This document shows positions 12,676 through 23,396 of a stretch of 64,000 nucleotides of DNA, piece after piece. Every line of letters starts with the position of its first letter. The stretch's first letter is position 1. The notes below the pieces were generated by a model. The model was given only the letters and a program-made list of their open reading frames with translations, ran no database searches and was not told the origin of the DNA. The stretch spans positions 39,728,732-39,792,731 of the forward strand of contig NC_026657.2 in NCBI RefSeq assembly GCF_000004075.3. The letters run 5' to 3'. A program made the translations under genes and the position numbers. The DNA comes from Cucumis sativus. Lineage: Eukaryota > Streptophyta > Magnoliopsida > Cucurbitales > Cucurbitaceae.

Positions 12676-13939
12676 TTTGGATTTGCAGAGAGAAAACGAA
12701 AGGAGAGAGAGGATATATCTATTGTAGTTCTGATTTCAAAAGGGTTGTGTGAGATCACTTTGTGTATGTGTGTGTTAGAAAGGGGTGAAAAAGGCTTAGA
12801 TATAACATGGACGATGGGGTTAGCTATAACTGCAAGGGAAGAATCTAGTTGGGGACAGGCTTTGAAGGTTGAAATAAAGGATTTCTGTACGATATTTGTA
12901 GTAGAGAGAAAAATTATTCAAATAGACTATCACAATATACACGGATACCAGTTTTAAAATGACAGTTATATTGTGTATTAGATAATTTTCCTTATGTAGC
13001 TCAACTCCAAAGCCTAGTGCTAAACCCTAATTGAATCCTTGATGTGAAGCCCTAACCAACTCCTACCCGTATCGGTTAGAATATTAAACACACACCACAA
13101 TCTTTGTTTTTGTTTGTTTAACTATCCATCTTCATTAATTACCAATAAACCACCTTGATCACGATAGTATACTTAAACACATATCGATTTAATCACAAAG
13201 CGAACTAAAGTTATTGTCTCTTAAACATTGTAGGATCGCCTTCAACGCGGGATTAACACCACAAGTCTCTCTGTAAAATAAGATTAAGATGAAATAGTGG
13301 AAGGTGGGGAAAAGGGAAAATGTGGATTAAGTGAATAATAATGTTGTGTGTGTGTGTATACATATATTTATGAAGGCGGTGACAATGGGGGAAGAGGGAA
13401 GGTGGGTATGTTGAATGGGTGAAATTAATGTTGGGAAGTGGAAAAGCAGTTGAAGGGGGGAAGGTCTCTTTGATGGCTATATGGGGATCTTTAATATACT
13501 CAATAACTCCAACTTCCTCAACTGGCTCACTCAATAACCTATAAACACCCTTTAAAGCTCTCAACACACACACACACATATGTGTATATATGTATGTATG
13601 TTATATCTACCACACTCCCCATTTAAAACAACTTATGAACATCACCTCACAAAACTAATTAATGGTTGGATATATCATGAGGTAATAAAATATATATTAT
13701 TTCTTCACGTACATGTAGAAAAAAAGTTAGCTTTTTAGCATGAAAATTAAATGTCTTGAAACTGTTACCTGACACCAAGGATGTAATCTCGATTTTTAGG
13801 TCTGTTTGATGGAGATTATTATTTGATTTTTGTTTTGGGATAGGGTTTATATATATACTAGATAATAATGCTTGTGGGTGTTGAGTTGATTATTATTGTT
13901 GGTGGTGGGTTATAGTAATATGTACATTGGTCGATGCAA

Positions 13940-14170
13940 ATTAAACTGTTTTATAAGTTTGAGATATATTATAATAGTTTGTATTTGAGATACAAATTTA
14001 TTTCAGTCTTTGTAGGAAACAGTAAACTCTCGAGAACAAAAGAGAAACGATAAGATTTGAGAATGATAAATAATATAAATGTTAAAGCGTATACCATTTT
14101 TAAAATGGAGTCTCAAACATGGAGTGAACTATAATAATTCTCTCTATCAAACTTCAAGTTACGTTGTGGT
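13940..14170. repeat. Degenerate dispersed repeat, family A copy 2
   Basis: Shares 'ttataatagtttgta', 'tgagatacaaattta', 'gaaacagtaaact', 'aaaagagaaacgataa' and 'ctcaaacatggagtgaa' with the copies near 10010 and 17190. Old and diverged; boundaries approximate. Confidence 0.45.
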
Positions 14171-16374
14171 CCAAACACTTCCTAAAATTAATTAAAAAGA
14201 GTGATATAACTATTCTAACCATTTTCTTGATTTTTTTTTATGTATTATATACTATATGTTGTTCCTATTTAAGACAATAAAACAATTTCCCCTCCTTGCT
14301 CGTAGATGCAACAAACTCAATGACGTACCATATTTCATTCATTGTATATCATAAAAGAAACATTTGTTTAAAACGATAGTAGAAAAAAAAAGATAATAAA
14401 TAAAATCATAACGAAGAGCACAAATCAATCCTTACCTATAGAGAATGATTTAATTTTCAAGCCATGTCGTCGAAAAACTCATCTTTGTCGTTCTTGGAAA
14501 GCTAAGTTGTGAAGTTACAATTACATACTATTGATTAGAGTATAAGAAGTGTTTGTATAGATAACAAATAGAATCAACAAATACTTAGAAACTCATTTGT
14601 ATATCTATCTTTTCTTGTCGACGTAGATTTCAAATGATAGATGAATCTATCTCGGCCTAAAAGAAGGGATAAGCGACGAACTTTCAATGAATAAAATCAA
14701 TACATTATCTTTAATCTAATCTAAATATGTTTCACATGTGAAAGTAATATTTTTATATACTAGTACTCTAGTACTAGGATTATTATTTTCTCTTGAATAA
14801 AGAGGTATTTAATTGTGTTTAGAAGAGGAGGAAGAGATTTAATTGTTTAGCAAAAAGGGATATGTGAAGTCATTAAATGCTATGAAGGAAAGAGGGATTG
14901 ATTTCAAGTAAAAGGCTACCTGCCTTCATTTAATTCCTCATGAATTCACTTAAATGTTAAAGCCAAAGGGAGGAAGATGGCCATCCCAAAACGGTTGCTT
15001 TATTACTACACTTGACCTTTTTTCGGTACAACAATGGCAGGATGTGAAAATTGAACCTCTCGACTCTTAAAATCATGTCAATTATCACTCATCTAAGCTT
15101 ATTTTAGTTTTACTCAAAACATCCTTTTAAATATGTGTTGACCTTTATGCCAGAACTCAACAATGAAAAATTAGACTCAAAGTCTTTCTTGTGATTGTTA
15201 ATTAACTATGATCAAGTGGGTTAGAGTTCGATTTCAAATAATCAATCAAGTTGGGTTAATGTAGGAGAGAAAATTATTTAGGATATTTGTCCTCATGATT
15301 CAAGATTATTTAATGTCTTATTAACTGATGATTGCCACTTAAAGTGTATAGCGTGGTGAATAAGATACTAATGATCATCTTAAACATATATATGATTTTA
15401 TCTTCTTCAACTTGCAATTTGTTAAATTGAAAAAGATTAGTTCATAATCACATTTAGTTATGTAATTTGGACTTTTAATTTTAATTTTAATTTTAACAAG
15501 ACATTATTGCTTTAATTTGTCATTATAATGCCAACTTCTATTCAACATATTGTAATGGTTTTCTATTTTATGTATAGTTTTAAAAAGGTTTATAAAAAGG
15601 TAAAGGAACAATTCCTAATTTTGAATGAATAAAGTGTATTTTAGAAACCAAGGCTAATTTAGAGTATTTTTTCATAATTAATTTGGTACGTTCAAATGTT
15701 TAAATTTGGTGCCTAATTCAAACTTTAAATGACTAAGTATGCTCGCTTAGTGACTTAGGATTTAGAGATTACCGTCCTCATGGAGTCTGAGGACAAAATG
15801 CCATGATATAACTTAAATGGAATCCATATGTTTATATACAATTTTCGAAATACGCTATATAAATTCTTTAACTATAGAGGCACCATGACTCTACAATTAT
15901 GTATTACTCTCTCTAATACTAAACATTTAGTTACATTTTTTTAGTACAATAAGCGTAAGATAGAGAATTGAACATGTATACATTCCATTAGCAAGAATTA
16001 AAACCATATTGCTTTGTTTTTTTTTTTTTCTTCTTTTTTAAGAAATATTGCTTAGAAGTTAAGGCAATAAAAAGATGGGAGGTCCAATCCTTCACTTATA
16101 TAGTGTTCAATTCAAATGTATGTACGTGTATATATATATATATATATGTATTTTCAAATCTCATTCAAATTATAAAATAATTAAGACTTTAAATAGTGAA
16201 TCGAATAAATGATAAAGACATGCATTTTTAACCCCCTACAAATTATTAAATTATAAATTATGTTGTATTAATTGAAAAAGTAATTAAATAATACTATCAA
16301 TTTTAATTAATGGAAACAAGTATATAGAATATAGATGATAATATGTTTATAATTTAAAATTGCAATTTGCTTTT

Positions 16375-16458
16375 AACCCAAACCCTAAATCTTAAACCTT
16401 AAAAGTTTTAAGTTTTCAACCTAAACCCTAAATCTTAAATTTTAAAAGTTTTAAGTTT
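16375..16458. repeat. Two-unit tandem repeat with telomere-like core
   Basis: Two units of about 42 bases, each reading 'aaccctaaatcttaaa' followed by 'ttaaaagttttaagttt'. The 'aaccctaaa' part resembles the plant telomere/telobox motif CCCTAAA, but only one motif per unit is present, so this is probably chance or a local duplication. Confidence 0.6.
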
Positions 16459-17189
16459 ATAGATAATTTAATTTGGGTTGAAATGATTTGTGATTACTTG
16501 AGTAATTTGATTTTCTAAAGGTCGTTAATTAGTATTTTTTTGTTTGAGAGATAATATCTTTTATATGGTTGATGACACTAAATTGTGAGTTAAAATTACT
16601 TTGGAGATGTGTCATTTCTTGAGTCATGTCTAATCACCGTCACAGTTGTTTAACTCACTCTCATGATTACGTGAAAACGATTTTAAAAGAGTGTCTTCTC
16701 TTCTTATTCTCACATCTACTCATATATCTATAATTGATGTAAATTACGTTAAAATAACTACAATTCCACGATACATATAGTTCTTATAAAATCGTCGAAT
16801 TCTCTCCTTCCCCTTATATATGGTAGAAAAATATAAATTCCGTTATAAAAGAATAATGATTATATAAGTGTGACGTATTATGATATGCTCTCTATCTCTC
16901 TCCAACACAACAAAATAAATTAAATAAGAGTCAAGGGTTGTATTTTCCAAGAAACGGTAACAAACAAACTTCCATTGAGTAATATAATTAATGTGACAAT
17001 AAAAAGGCAACAAATGAATAATATGGTATGTGTGTGTTTTTGTGATGCATGCAGCACAACAGTACAAATCATACACATGCATACCATATCAAATAATCAC
17101 ACTCTCTCCATGCAAAACCCTTCCATTAACATTTTTCTATCTCTGTTTAAATTTAAAGGTTAAAATACAAGTTTTACTCTCCAAATTTT

Positions 17190-17660
17190 GAAGTTTGTTA
17201 TTATTTTAATCCTTAAATTTAAAAGAAACCCTAATGTTATATAGGAAAGTTGTGGAAAGAAGGGAGAGTTAGGTAAAAGTTATTTTAGTTTGAGAAAGAA
17301 ATAGTAAACATTATATCGTAGCAAAAGAAAAAAAGAAAGGTAAATAGTAAAAACTATAGCAAATAGTAAATACTAGGGGTGAGTGATAGATTGGAAAAAA
17401 ATGAATCAGTCGTCCAAATTGAAGTAGGTCAGTCGCGGTTGATCTAAAAAATGTTACAAATCAAGAATTTTCAAAAAATATTTCATAGAGTTATATTGAT
17501 CGTCTGATAGACATTTATTCATCGATGATTGATGTTGGTGTGAACATTTATCAAACTGGTCGATTAACCAACTCCGACTGAACGATGAATCAACCCTAGT
17601 AAATATTATAGCAAATGAGAGTTCTGAAATAATTTTAACCATATCTAATTAGAATATATT
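17190..17660. repeat. Degenerate family A repeat, copy 3, split by an inserted element
   Basis: The left part has 'ttttagtttgagaaagaaatagtaaac' in pieces, 'gaaaaaaagaaagg' and 'actatagcaaatagtaaata'. The right part resumes with 'gtaaatattatagcaaatgag'. The break is exactly where the 225-base hAT-like element sits. Confidence 0.5.
17374..17598. mobile_element. Small non-autonomous hAT-like element (MITE), 225 bp
   Basis: Starts TAGGGGTGAGTGATAGATTG and ends in ...TGATTCATCGTTCAG read from the other strand as TAGGGTTGATTCATCG, giving imperfect terminal inverted repeats. It is flanked by 8-base duplications gtaaatac (17366-17373) and gtaaatat (17599-17606), 7 of 8 identical. An 8-base duplication with TAGGG-type ends is a hAT superfamily hallmark. 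No coding capacity. It is nested in an older repeat. Confidence 0.8.
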
Positions 17661-18471
17661 TCTACTGTATGTAGCTAGAGATAGTTATTATTGACCCTGA
17701 AATAATTCTTAGGTTGAAGATTCTATCTAGGAGAAATATAAAATTCTTAATATTTAATTAATCTATTCAACGACATAAAATTTACTATTAGTGTATGTTT
17801 GCAATTTCATGATTTAAATACTAAAAAATTTTGTTATTATTATTACGCTGGTGTTTAGCTTAACTGACACATGTTTGTACTTGTGGACAAGAGATTTGAC
17901 AAATTTTAAACACGACAAAAATCAATTTTAAAGCTATACTATTAGAAAAAACATATATAACAAGGAAAGAAAATTAGAAATAAAAGTAGTGTCTATAAGT
18001 TTAATTTTCAAAAATAAAATAGTTGCCAAACAACCCTAATAAATCAAAATAATTATAATGACATCTCGATATTTTTATTCTAAATGGATCGTAGACTTCA
18101 ATAATATATCGAAGAAAAAAAAAAGAGCTACCAATTGACAAAATGGAAGATTAAAAGAAAAGAGTATAACGAAAGAAAGTGTGACAACCAAACTCTTATA
18201 CTACCATACATTTTGGGTACTATAATTTTATTTGATTTTTTTATAAATAATAATATTTTATTATATTTGTAAAATATAAATTATTTACGTTAAAATTTGT
18301 TACAGAGCGTAAATAGTTTGTTAATTATTCTATTTTTAAAAATCATCTAATTTTTTTTCTTATTGAAATTAATTTTTCAAAAATAATATTTTGAGGAATT
18401 TTCGGAGCGTAAATTAAATTAAAAAGGGAAAAACGAATGTCCAGAAACAGAATTTTGAACTCTATCCCCTG

Positions 18472-18519
18472 AATTCGTAAGCATTACATATAAACTTCCC
18501 TTAATTCGTAAGCATTACA
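18472..18519 (+). repeat. 17-bp direct repeat abutting the methyltransferase start codon
   Basis: 'aattcgtaagcattaca' occurs exactly at 18472-18488 and 18503-18519. The second copy ends at the base before the ATG. The spacer includes 'tataaactt', which is TATA-like but probably too close to the ATG to be the main TATA box. Confidence 0.85.
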
Positions 18520-21500
18520 ATGGCTGCCATGCATATTTCCCCCTTCCTTCCACTTCCCTCCAGATTCTGTTCCTTCACCCGCTGCTTCTTCAACTTCCAT
18601 TCAACTCTATCCATTTCTCCCCGTCTTTCCCTTTTAACTCTTCGATCTTCTTCTGCTCCCCCCATGGAAACTAGCACTAATGTTCAACCATCGGTTTGTA
18701 TTCTCTCTTCTCTTTCTCCCTTCTCTTCTGCTGCATATTCATTGAATTTTAATATGGATTCTTCTCTATGTTGTTCAAATTATTTTTTCTGCTGAATACG
18801 AGCTAAATGGAATTGGCCGATGGTATTGTATGTTTCGTTGTGAAAAATGTTGGCGGATTTGAATTTGATCCAGTTATACTTATACTTATACTCACTGTTT
18901 GAGTGATTCTTATTACGTCTGTGCCAAGCTTCTTTCGAGGAAGGTATAGCCATCGGTGTAATGTTACAGTACCTGTAACCTCTTCAAGGTTTTAGACATT
19001 TCATTTGTTTTTTCTGGTAGTGAAATAGAGTTCAAAGTTGTTGTTTCTATATTCTTCATTCCCGATTAAATTAGTCACATATGTGTGAAATTAGAGTGAC
19101 AAAAATATATTGTGGAAAAAATGAATAGTTTACCAAACCTGTCGATTTGGACTTTTCGAATTGCATTGTTTTTTTCTTTCTCTCTAGATTTAATAATCTT
19201 ATGTTTTTTTTTTTTTTTGCATAGGACTCTGTTATGATTGATAACGATAACGAAGACAATAAGATTAAGAATATCTTAGCTTGTTCCATATGTCATGGCC
19301 CATTGACAGCAGCAGCTGGTTCGGGCCTTCCAGTGTATGTTTGAAACTGTATTGTTGTACCTACTTTTGTTTTGTTTATTTCTTCTATTTCTTCTTAGTA
19401 ATTGATGTTTCTTTATTTATATGTTTTGATACAGGGAGTCCACCAATGGATATCAATTGGAATGTGGCACATGTAAAAAGTCTTTCACTGGCAGTGAATC
19501 TCATTTGGACTTGACGATAACCGGTGGAACTGACAGTGGTGAATCCATGCCTGCTGCCACTGAGATTTTTAGGTATTTCAACTTTATCGCTTGCTATTTA
19601 TTGTGAACAGGTCGCTAATTAGCATGTTTCTTAGACTTTCATATGTGAAGAGCTTCTTGATCTCAAGAGAATTTAATTCTATTACAAATGCCCTGTGATG
19701 AATCTTTATGCTTTTCTGTTGAAAAACAAACTAGAAACTGGGTATGCCATATACACAAAGAAACCATTGGTACAATTCAATTGGCTACAAATTCAGTATG
19801 GACATATTAAGTTACTTATCTGGGCTATTTTCATAAATATTTTGATTTTTTGCTATGTTGGAATTAGGACTTCACTGGTACCTAGATAGCCTTAGTTGTA
19901 TTAAGGAAACAGAAGCTGTGTTTGGTTGGAAATTTTGATATCTTTCCCTCGCTGGCTCTCTCCCCTTTGTTTCTCATCTCATATTGTTCAGCTTTTCTCT
20001 GGATCAGGACTAGATTGGTGTCTTTTCTTTATGAGAGGGGCTGGCGTCAAAGTTTTTCAGTATTGCTTGGTTTTCCTGGCCCAGAAAAGGAGGTGATGTT
20101 AGCTCTTTTATTGCTCTTCATGATCAAAATGTCTACATGGTGCTTCTCATGTACTATCAGCAAGTATAGTTCAATTTTAGGAATTCGATTGGTCCATTAG
20201 TAATTCAATACTAATTCAAAGTTAGAGAGGGGTTATTGTTTTGATCTAGAATGTTATATTACAGATGTTGGGGGAGGGAATTCAAGCTTAATGACCTATA
20301 AAGGGGAAGCCCTAGTGGCAACCCCCTGATCCATGTTGAGGATGGCAAAGCTTATTGATTTTAATTACTATTTGCATGTCAACGAGACTTGTGATATCAA
20401 TTCTAGATCTAGTTATTGTTCTCAATGATTTGACATGATGATTTCATTGCAGTTCGAGTTGATAAAGAATTTCATAACACCAGTCTTAGGTGGAAGCATA
20501 ATTGATGCAAGTTGTGGAAGTGGAATGTTTTCAAGAATCTTTGCCAAGAGTGGGTTATTTTCCTCTGTCGTTGCTTTGGATTACTCAGAGAACATGTTGA
20601 GGCAGTGCTATGAATTCATCAAACAAGAGGAAAACTTCCCCAACGAGTAAACAATATTCTCTTTTAGTTTTAGCTTTACTTGAGTAGCTGTGGAATTGCC
20701 ATAGTCCAAAGATCTTCGTGTGGTATAATTTAAATTGTTGTTTAAGTTTTTAATTTACACGTATCTTTTCCTTCTTAGGCGCTTGGTTCTGATCAGAGCT
20801 GATATTGCTCGACTTCCATTTGCTTCAAGTTCTGTTGATGCAGTGCATGCTGGTGCTGCTTTACACTGCTGGCCTTCACCATCAGCTGCAGTGAGTACTT
20901 TTCACCTATATCTGGGTTTATAGCATCTAATTTGACTTTCCATAGTTTGCACTAATTCAAATCACACGGCAGAAACTGTAGGTTGTTGTTAATGGCTACT
21001 GGCTTTTCACTAGAGTGATATAACTGCCCAACTTCAAAGGAAACCTATTTTAATACTCTTAACTTTGCTTCTCTGTTTGATTGTGAAACGTGTATATCTG
21101 CTGGCACCTGCTGATATATGTTGTGACATATACCTATAACTATACAATAGAATCAACTGTGTGCATAATGAACTTTGCAGGTGGCTGAAATAAGTAGAAT
21201 TTTGAGACCTGGAGGTGTATTTGTTGCCAGTACTTTCATAATGGATGGACCGTATTCTTTTGTGCCATTTTTGAGGATTCAAATAGAGGTATGCTCGCAA
21301 TTTGCTTTCAATTTTCCTCTCTACAATTACTGAGATTCTCCTTCGAAGCTTTGATAGTTTGATTACTCAAGTTCTATTATATCTTTATTTCTTCACCCTG
21401 TCGTCTGTCTTCTGTTGCTTTGAAATTCTTTGATACTATCTTTGAGTCCCAACTGCCAAGAAAAAACAATCACATTTACTTAAGTTGGTTAAACCATACA

Positions 21501-21745
21501 AGTATGCTATCTTTAGGGACGGAAGATATGTCAATATCACTAAACCTTTCTCACTTTGGCCTAATTTAACCCTTAAGTTTTATCATTTGCATCACACTGC
21601 ACAGGGTATTCAGCAGATATCAGGGAGCCGCATCTTCCTATCTGAACGTGAATTAGAAGAACTTTGCACAGCCTGTGGTCTAGTTGACTTTAAATGTTTA
21701 AGAAATAGGCAATTTGTAATGTTGTCCGCTACAAAATGCAGCTAA
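18520..21745 (+). CDS. SAM-dependent methyltransferase, chloroplast type (At1g78140-like), 353 aa
   Basis: Eight exons join in frame: 18520-18693, 19225-19334, 19435-19572, 20008-20092, 20453-20646, 20779-20890, 21181-21288, 21605-21745. Residues 1-45 are rich in Ser, Phe, Pro and Arg with no acidic residues, as in a plastid transit peptide. A four-Cys zinc-ribbon-like module follows (Cys78, Cys81, Cys105, Cys108), resembling the N-terminal ribbon of bacterial RlmA-type methyltransferases. The methyltransferase fold has motif I IIDASCGSGM (about 185-194), the acidic loop VALDYSENML, ADIARLPFASSSVDAVHAG, and the post-motif LRPGGVFVAST. This order and wording match Arabidopsis At1g78140 and At2g41040 (plastoglobule/plastid methyltransferases of unknown substrate). 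The start at 18520 (MAAMHIS) is chosen because no earlier in-frame ATG is apparent; the in-frame ATG at 18529 is an alternative. The substrate cannot be told from the sequence. Confidence 0.9.
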
Positions 21746-21940
21746 ACATTTGGGTTTTCTCTAATGGTTTCCAATCCTTACCCTTCATTATTATACCTTT
21801 ATAACAACATTTCAAATGTTAGGTGTTTTATATGTTTGTTGGTGTTGGTTGTCTACACATCTGTTTGCAATGTAATTCAATAAAATTCGAGGCAAATTAT
21901 TCGATAATAGAATTCTTTTTTTTTTTTTTTGTGTGTGTTA

Positions 21941-22002
21941 GAAAGCTTAAACCTCCGACCTTGTGGTTAAAAGTCACCTAACCAACTGAGATAAGCTTTC
22001 GG
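21941..22002 (-). pseudogene. tRNA-Asn pseudogene, copy 1
   Basis: Antisense to 'acctccgaccttgtggttaa' and 'accaactgaga', matching the T arm, anticodon region and D arm of the intact tRNA-Asn nearby. The 3' acceptor part is missing, the D-arm side runs into 'taagctttcggttt' instead of the acceptor stem, and the anticodon arm is altered. It cannot fold as a tRNA. Confidence 0.8.
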
Positions 22003-22036
22003 TTTAAAAATTAACTAAAATAGATTTTAAAAAATA

Positions 22037-22096
22037 CGCTAGAAGGAGGGCTTGAACCTCCAACCTTGTGTAACCAATTGAGATAAGCTTTCGGTT
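22037..22096 (-). pseudogene. tRNA-Asn pseudogene, copy 2
   Basis: Begins with the same 'cgctagaaggagggcttgaa' as the intact tRNA (acceptor 3' strand and T arm), but lacks about 18 bases across the anticodon arm and again ends in 'gagataagctttcggttt'. It shares its upstream flank 'ttaac..aaaatagatttaaaaaa' with the intact copy, so the unit of duplication included flanking DNA. Confidence 0.85.
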
Positions 22097-22127
22097 TAAA
22101 AATTAACAAAATAGATTTAAAAAAATA

Positions 22128-22151
22128 CGCTAGAAGGAGGGCTTGAACCTC

Positions 22152-22184
<33 letters not shown>

Positions 22185-22201
22185 AACTGAGCTATTCCAG
22201 C
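22128..22201 (-). tRNA. tRNA-Asn(GTT)
   Basis: A 74-base sequence on the minus strand begins GCTGGAATAGCTCAGTTGG and ends ...CTTCTAGCG. The acceptor stem pairs 5' GCTGGAA with 3' TTCTAGC, allowing one wobble. The D arm (GCTCAGTTGGTTAGAGC), the anticodon loop CTGTTAA with anticodon GTT, and the T loop GTTCAAG (T arm GGAGG/CCTCC) are all complete. There is no intron and no encoded CCA, as normal for a nuclear gene. It matches the standard plant nuclear tRNA-Asn as I recall it. Confidence 0.96.
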
Positions 22202-23396
22202 TCGTTGGTAAGAAATTATTCTAAATATTTTATTTATTTGCGCAACTTTAGGTTAATGCTTCTAACTACTAACACGTTATTTGAATTCTGTGACAACGAG
22301 CTAATATTATACACTTTTTAAGATCCTGTTAATCATATGTGGAAATTCAAATTCTCTTTTGCAACTAAGTACGAGAAAAAAAGCAACAATGGAATTCTAG
22401 AAAACTATAGGAAGAAAATAAGAATGAGACAATTCCTCTTTTAAATATTTACAATGCTATGAAATTGTCTATTTTGAATGTAGTTGTAGTTGTCTTTACT
22501 TATACACACATAACTCTTTGTAGAACCATGCTCGCATCTCAAGCTCACTCACTCCACTACTCACTTCCATTGAGTCCAAGCACCTCAAACAAACTATACC
22601 AGCTATAACACAAAGAGAATAATTAGCTCAATCAAATTATCTCAAGAGCCTCAAACATAGATGATAAAGCCTTACACAGAGCTCTCCAAGATCTCAGAAC
22701 TCTCTCACCCATAGGGGTTATAAAAAAAGACAGTTTCATTTCGACAAGCTCGGGAGAAGAATTCCCGGTTCCTCCCCATCAGAGTCCCGAACCACGGCTG
22801 ACCCAGCCCATCCATAATTACATACCCTACCCCTTCTAAAGAATAGAGAATGAATGTATTTAATGTGATCTTTGCAAAACTGATACACCATAAAGTAGGA
22901 ATAATCAGAAACACTTGCAAGAAAAGGCTTGGAAGACAGGGTTACTATTTACTTATCTTAGCATATTGTATAAATAAGAATTTGTAGTACACAACAAATG
23001 TTATAGACTCCTTGTAACTATGAAACAGAATAAGAATGGTTCCTATTACAACAAAATACGAGTTTGATTCAACTGTACACATGTAGTTGAACATGTACAT
23101 GTAAAAATAGCAGAGGTTCATACGGCAATCTACAAACTCTGCAAGAAGACGACCGACCATATGTTCTTAAAGCGTGTCCTATCAATCTATCACAAGATGA
23201 ACTGAAATATATCTGCTAATTGTAATTCTTTAAAGAATATTTCATCTGTAGTTTTGAATTTTAGAGAACTCCAGAGGTCAAAGTTATAATACTTTCCAAC
23301 CATCAAGGTTTGAAGTCCAATTTGTGGAATGGAGTCACTTTTCTGATCTCCCAGCGAGTCGATGAGCTAGACAACAGAGTACATCCCCTCGGAAGG
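22202..23396. other. Spacer and probable 3'UTR of the MFS gene
   Basis: No convincing coding region. Roughly 23160-23396 is likely the 3'UTR of the minus-strand transporter. A GC-richer stretch near 22730-22830 has no frame or motif I recognise. Confidence 0.5.

Larger units (their letters stand above)
12676..18519. other. 5.8-kb gene desert between CFL1-like and methyltransferase genes
   Basis: Divergent upstream space of two genes. It holds AC/TG microsatellites near 13345 and 13566, a TA run near 16130, a telomere-like tandem repeat (16375-16458), degenerate family A repeats (about 13940-14170 and 17190-17660) and a nested small hAT-like element (17374-17598). The open frames at 12577-12957 (+) and 13253-13579 (-) have no recognisable protein features and probably cover promoter or leader DNA. 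I see no further gene. Confidence 0.6.
21746..22127. other. Methyltransferase 3' flank with two decayed tRNA-Asn copies
   Basis: The first 150 bases are probably the 3'UTR of the methyltransferase ('caataaaattcg' near 21879 is a plausible polyadenylation signal). The rest is the tRNA-derived repeat array listed separately. Confidence 0.65.

Noticed and set aside
13253-13579. 108-codon minus-strand frame upstream of the CFL1-like gene
   Set aside because: It starts inside an AC microsatellite, has no recognisable domain, and its composition matches the surrounding promoter DNA.
16375-16458. Interstitial telomere repeat
   Set aside because: Only two CCCTAAA-type motifs, 40 bases apart and embedded in a local tandem unit. 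A true interstitial telomere would show contiguous 7-mer units.
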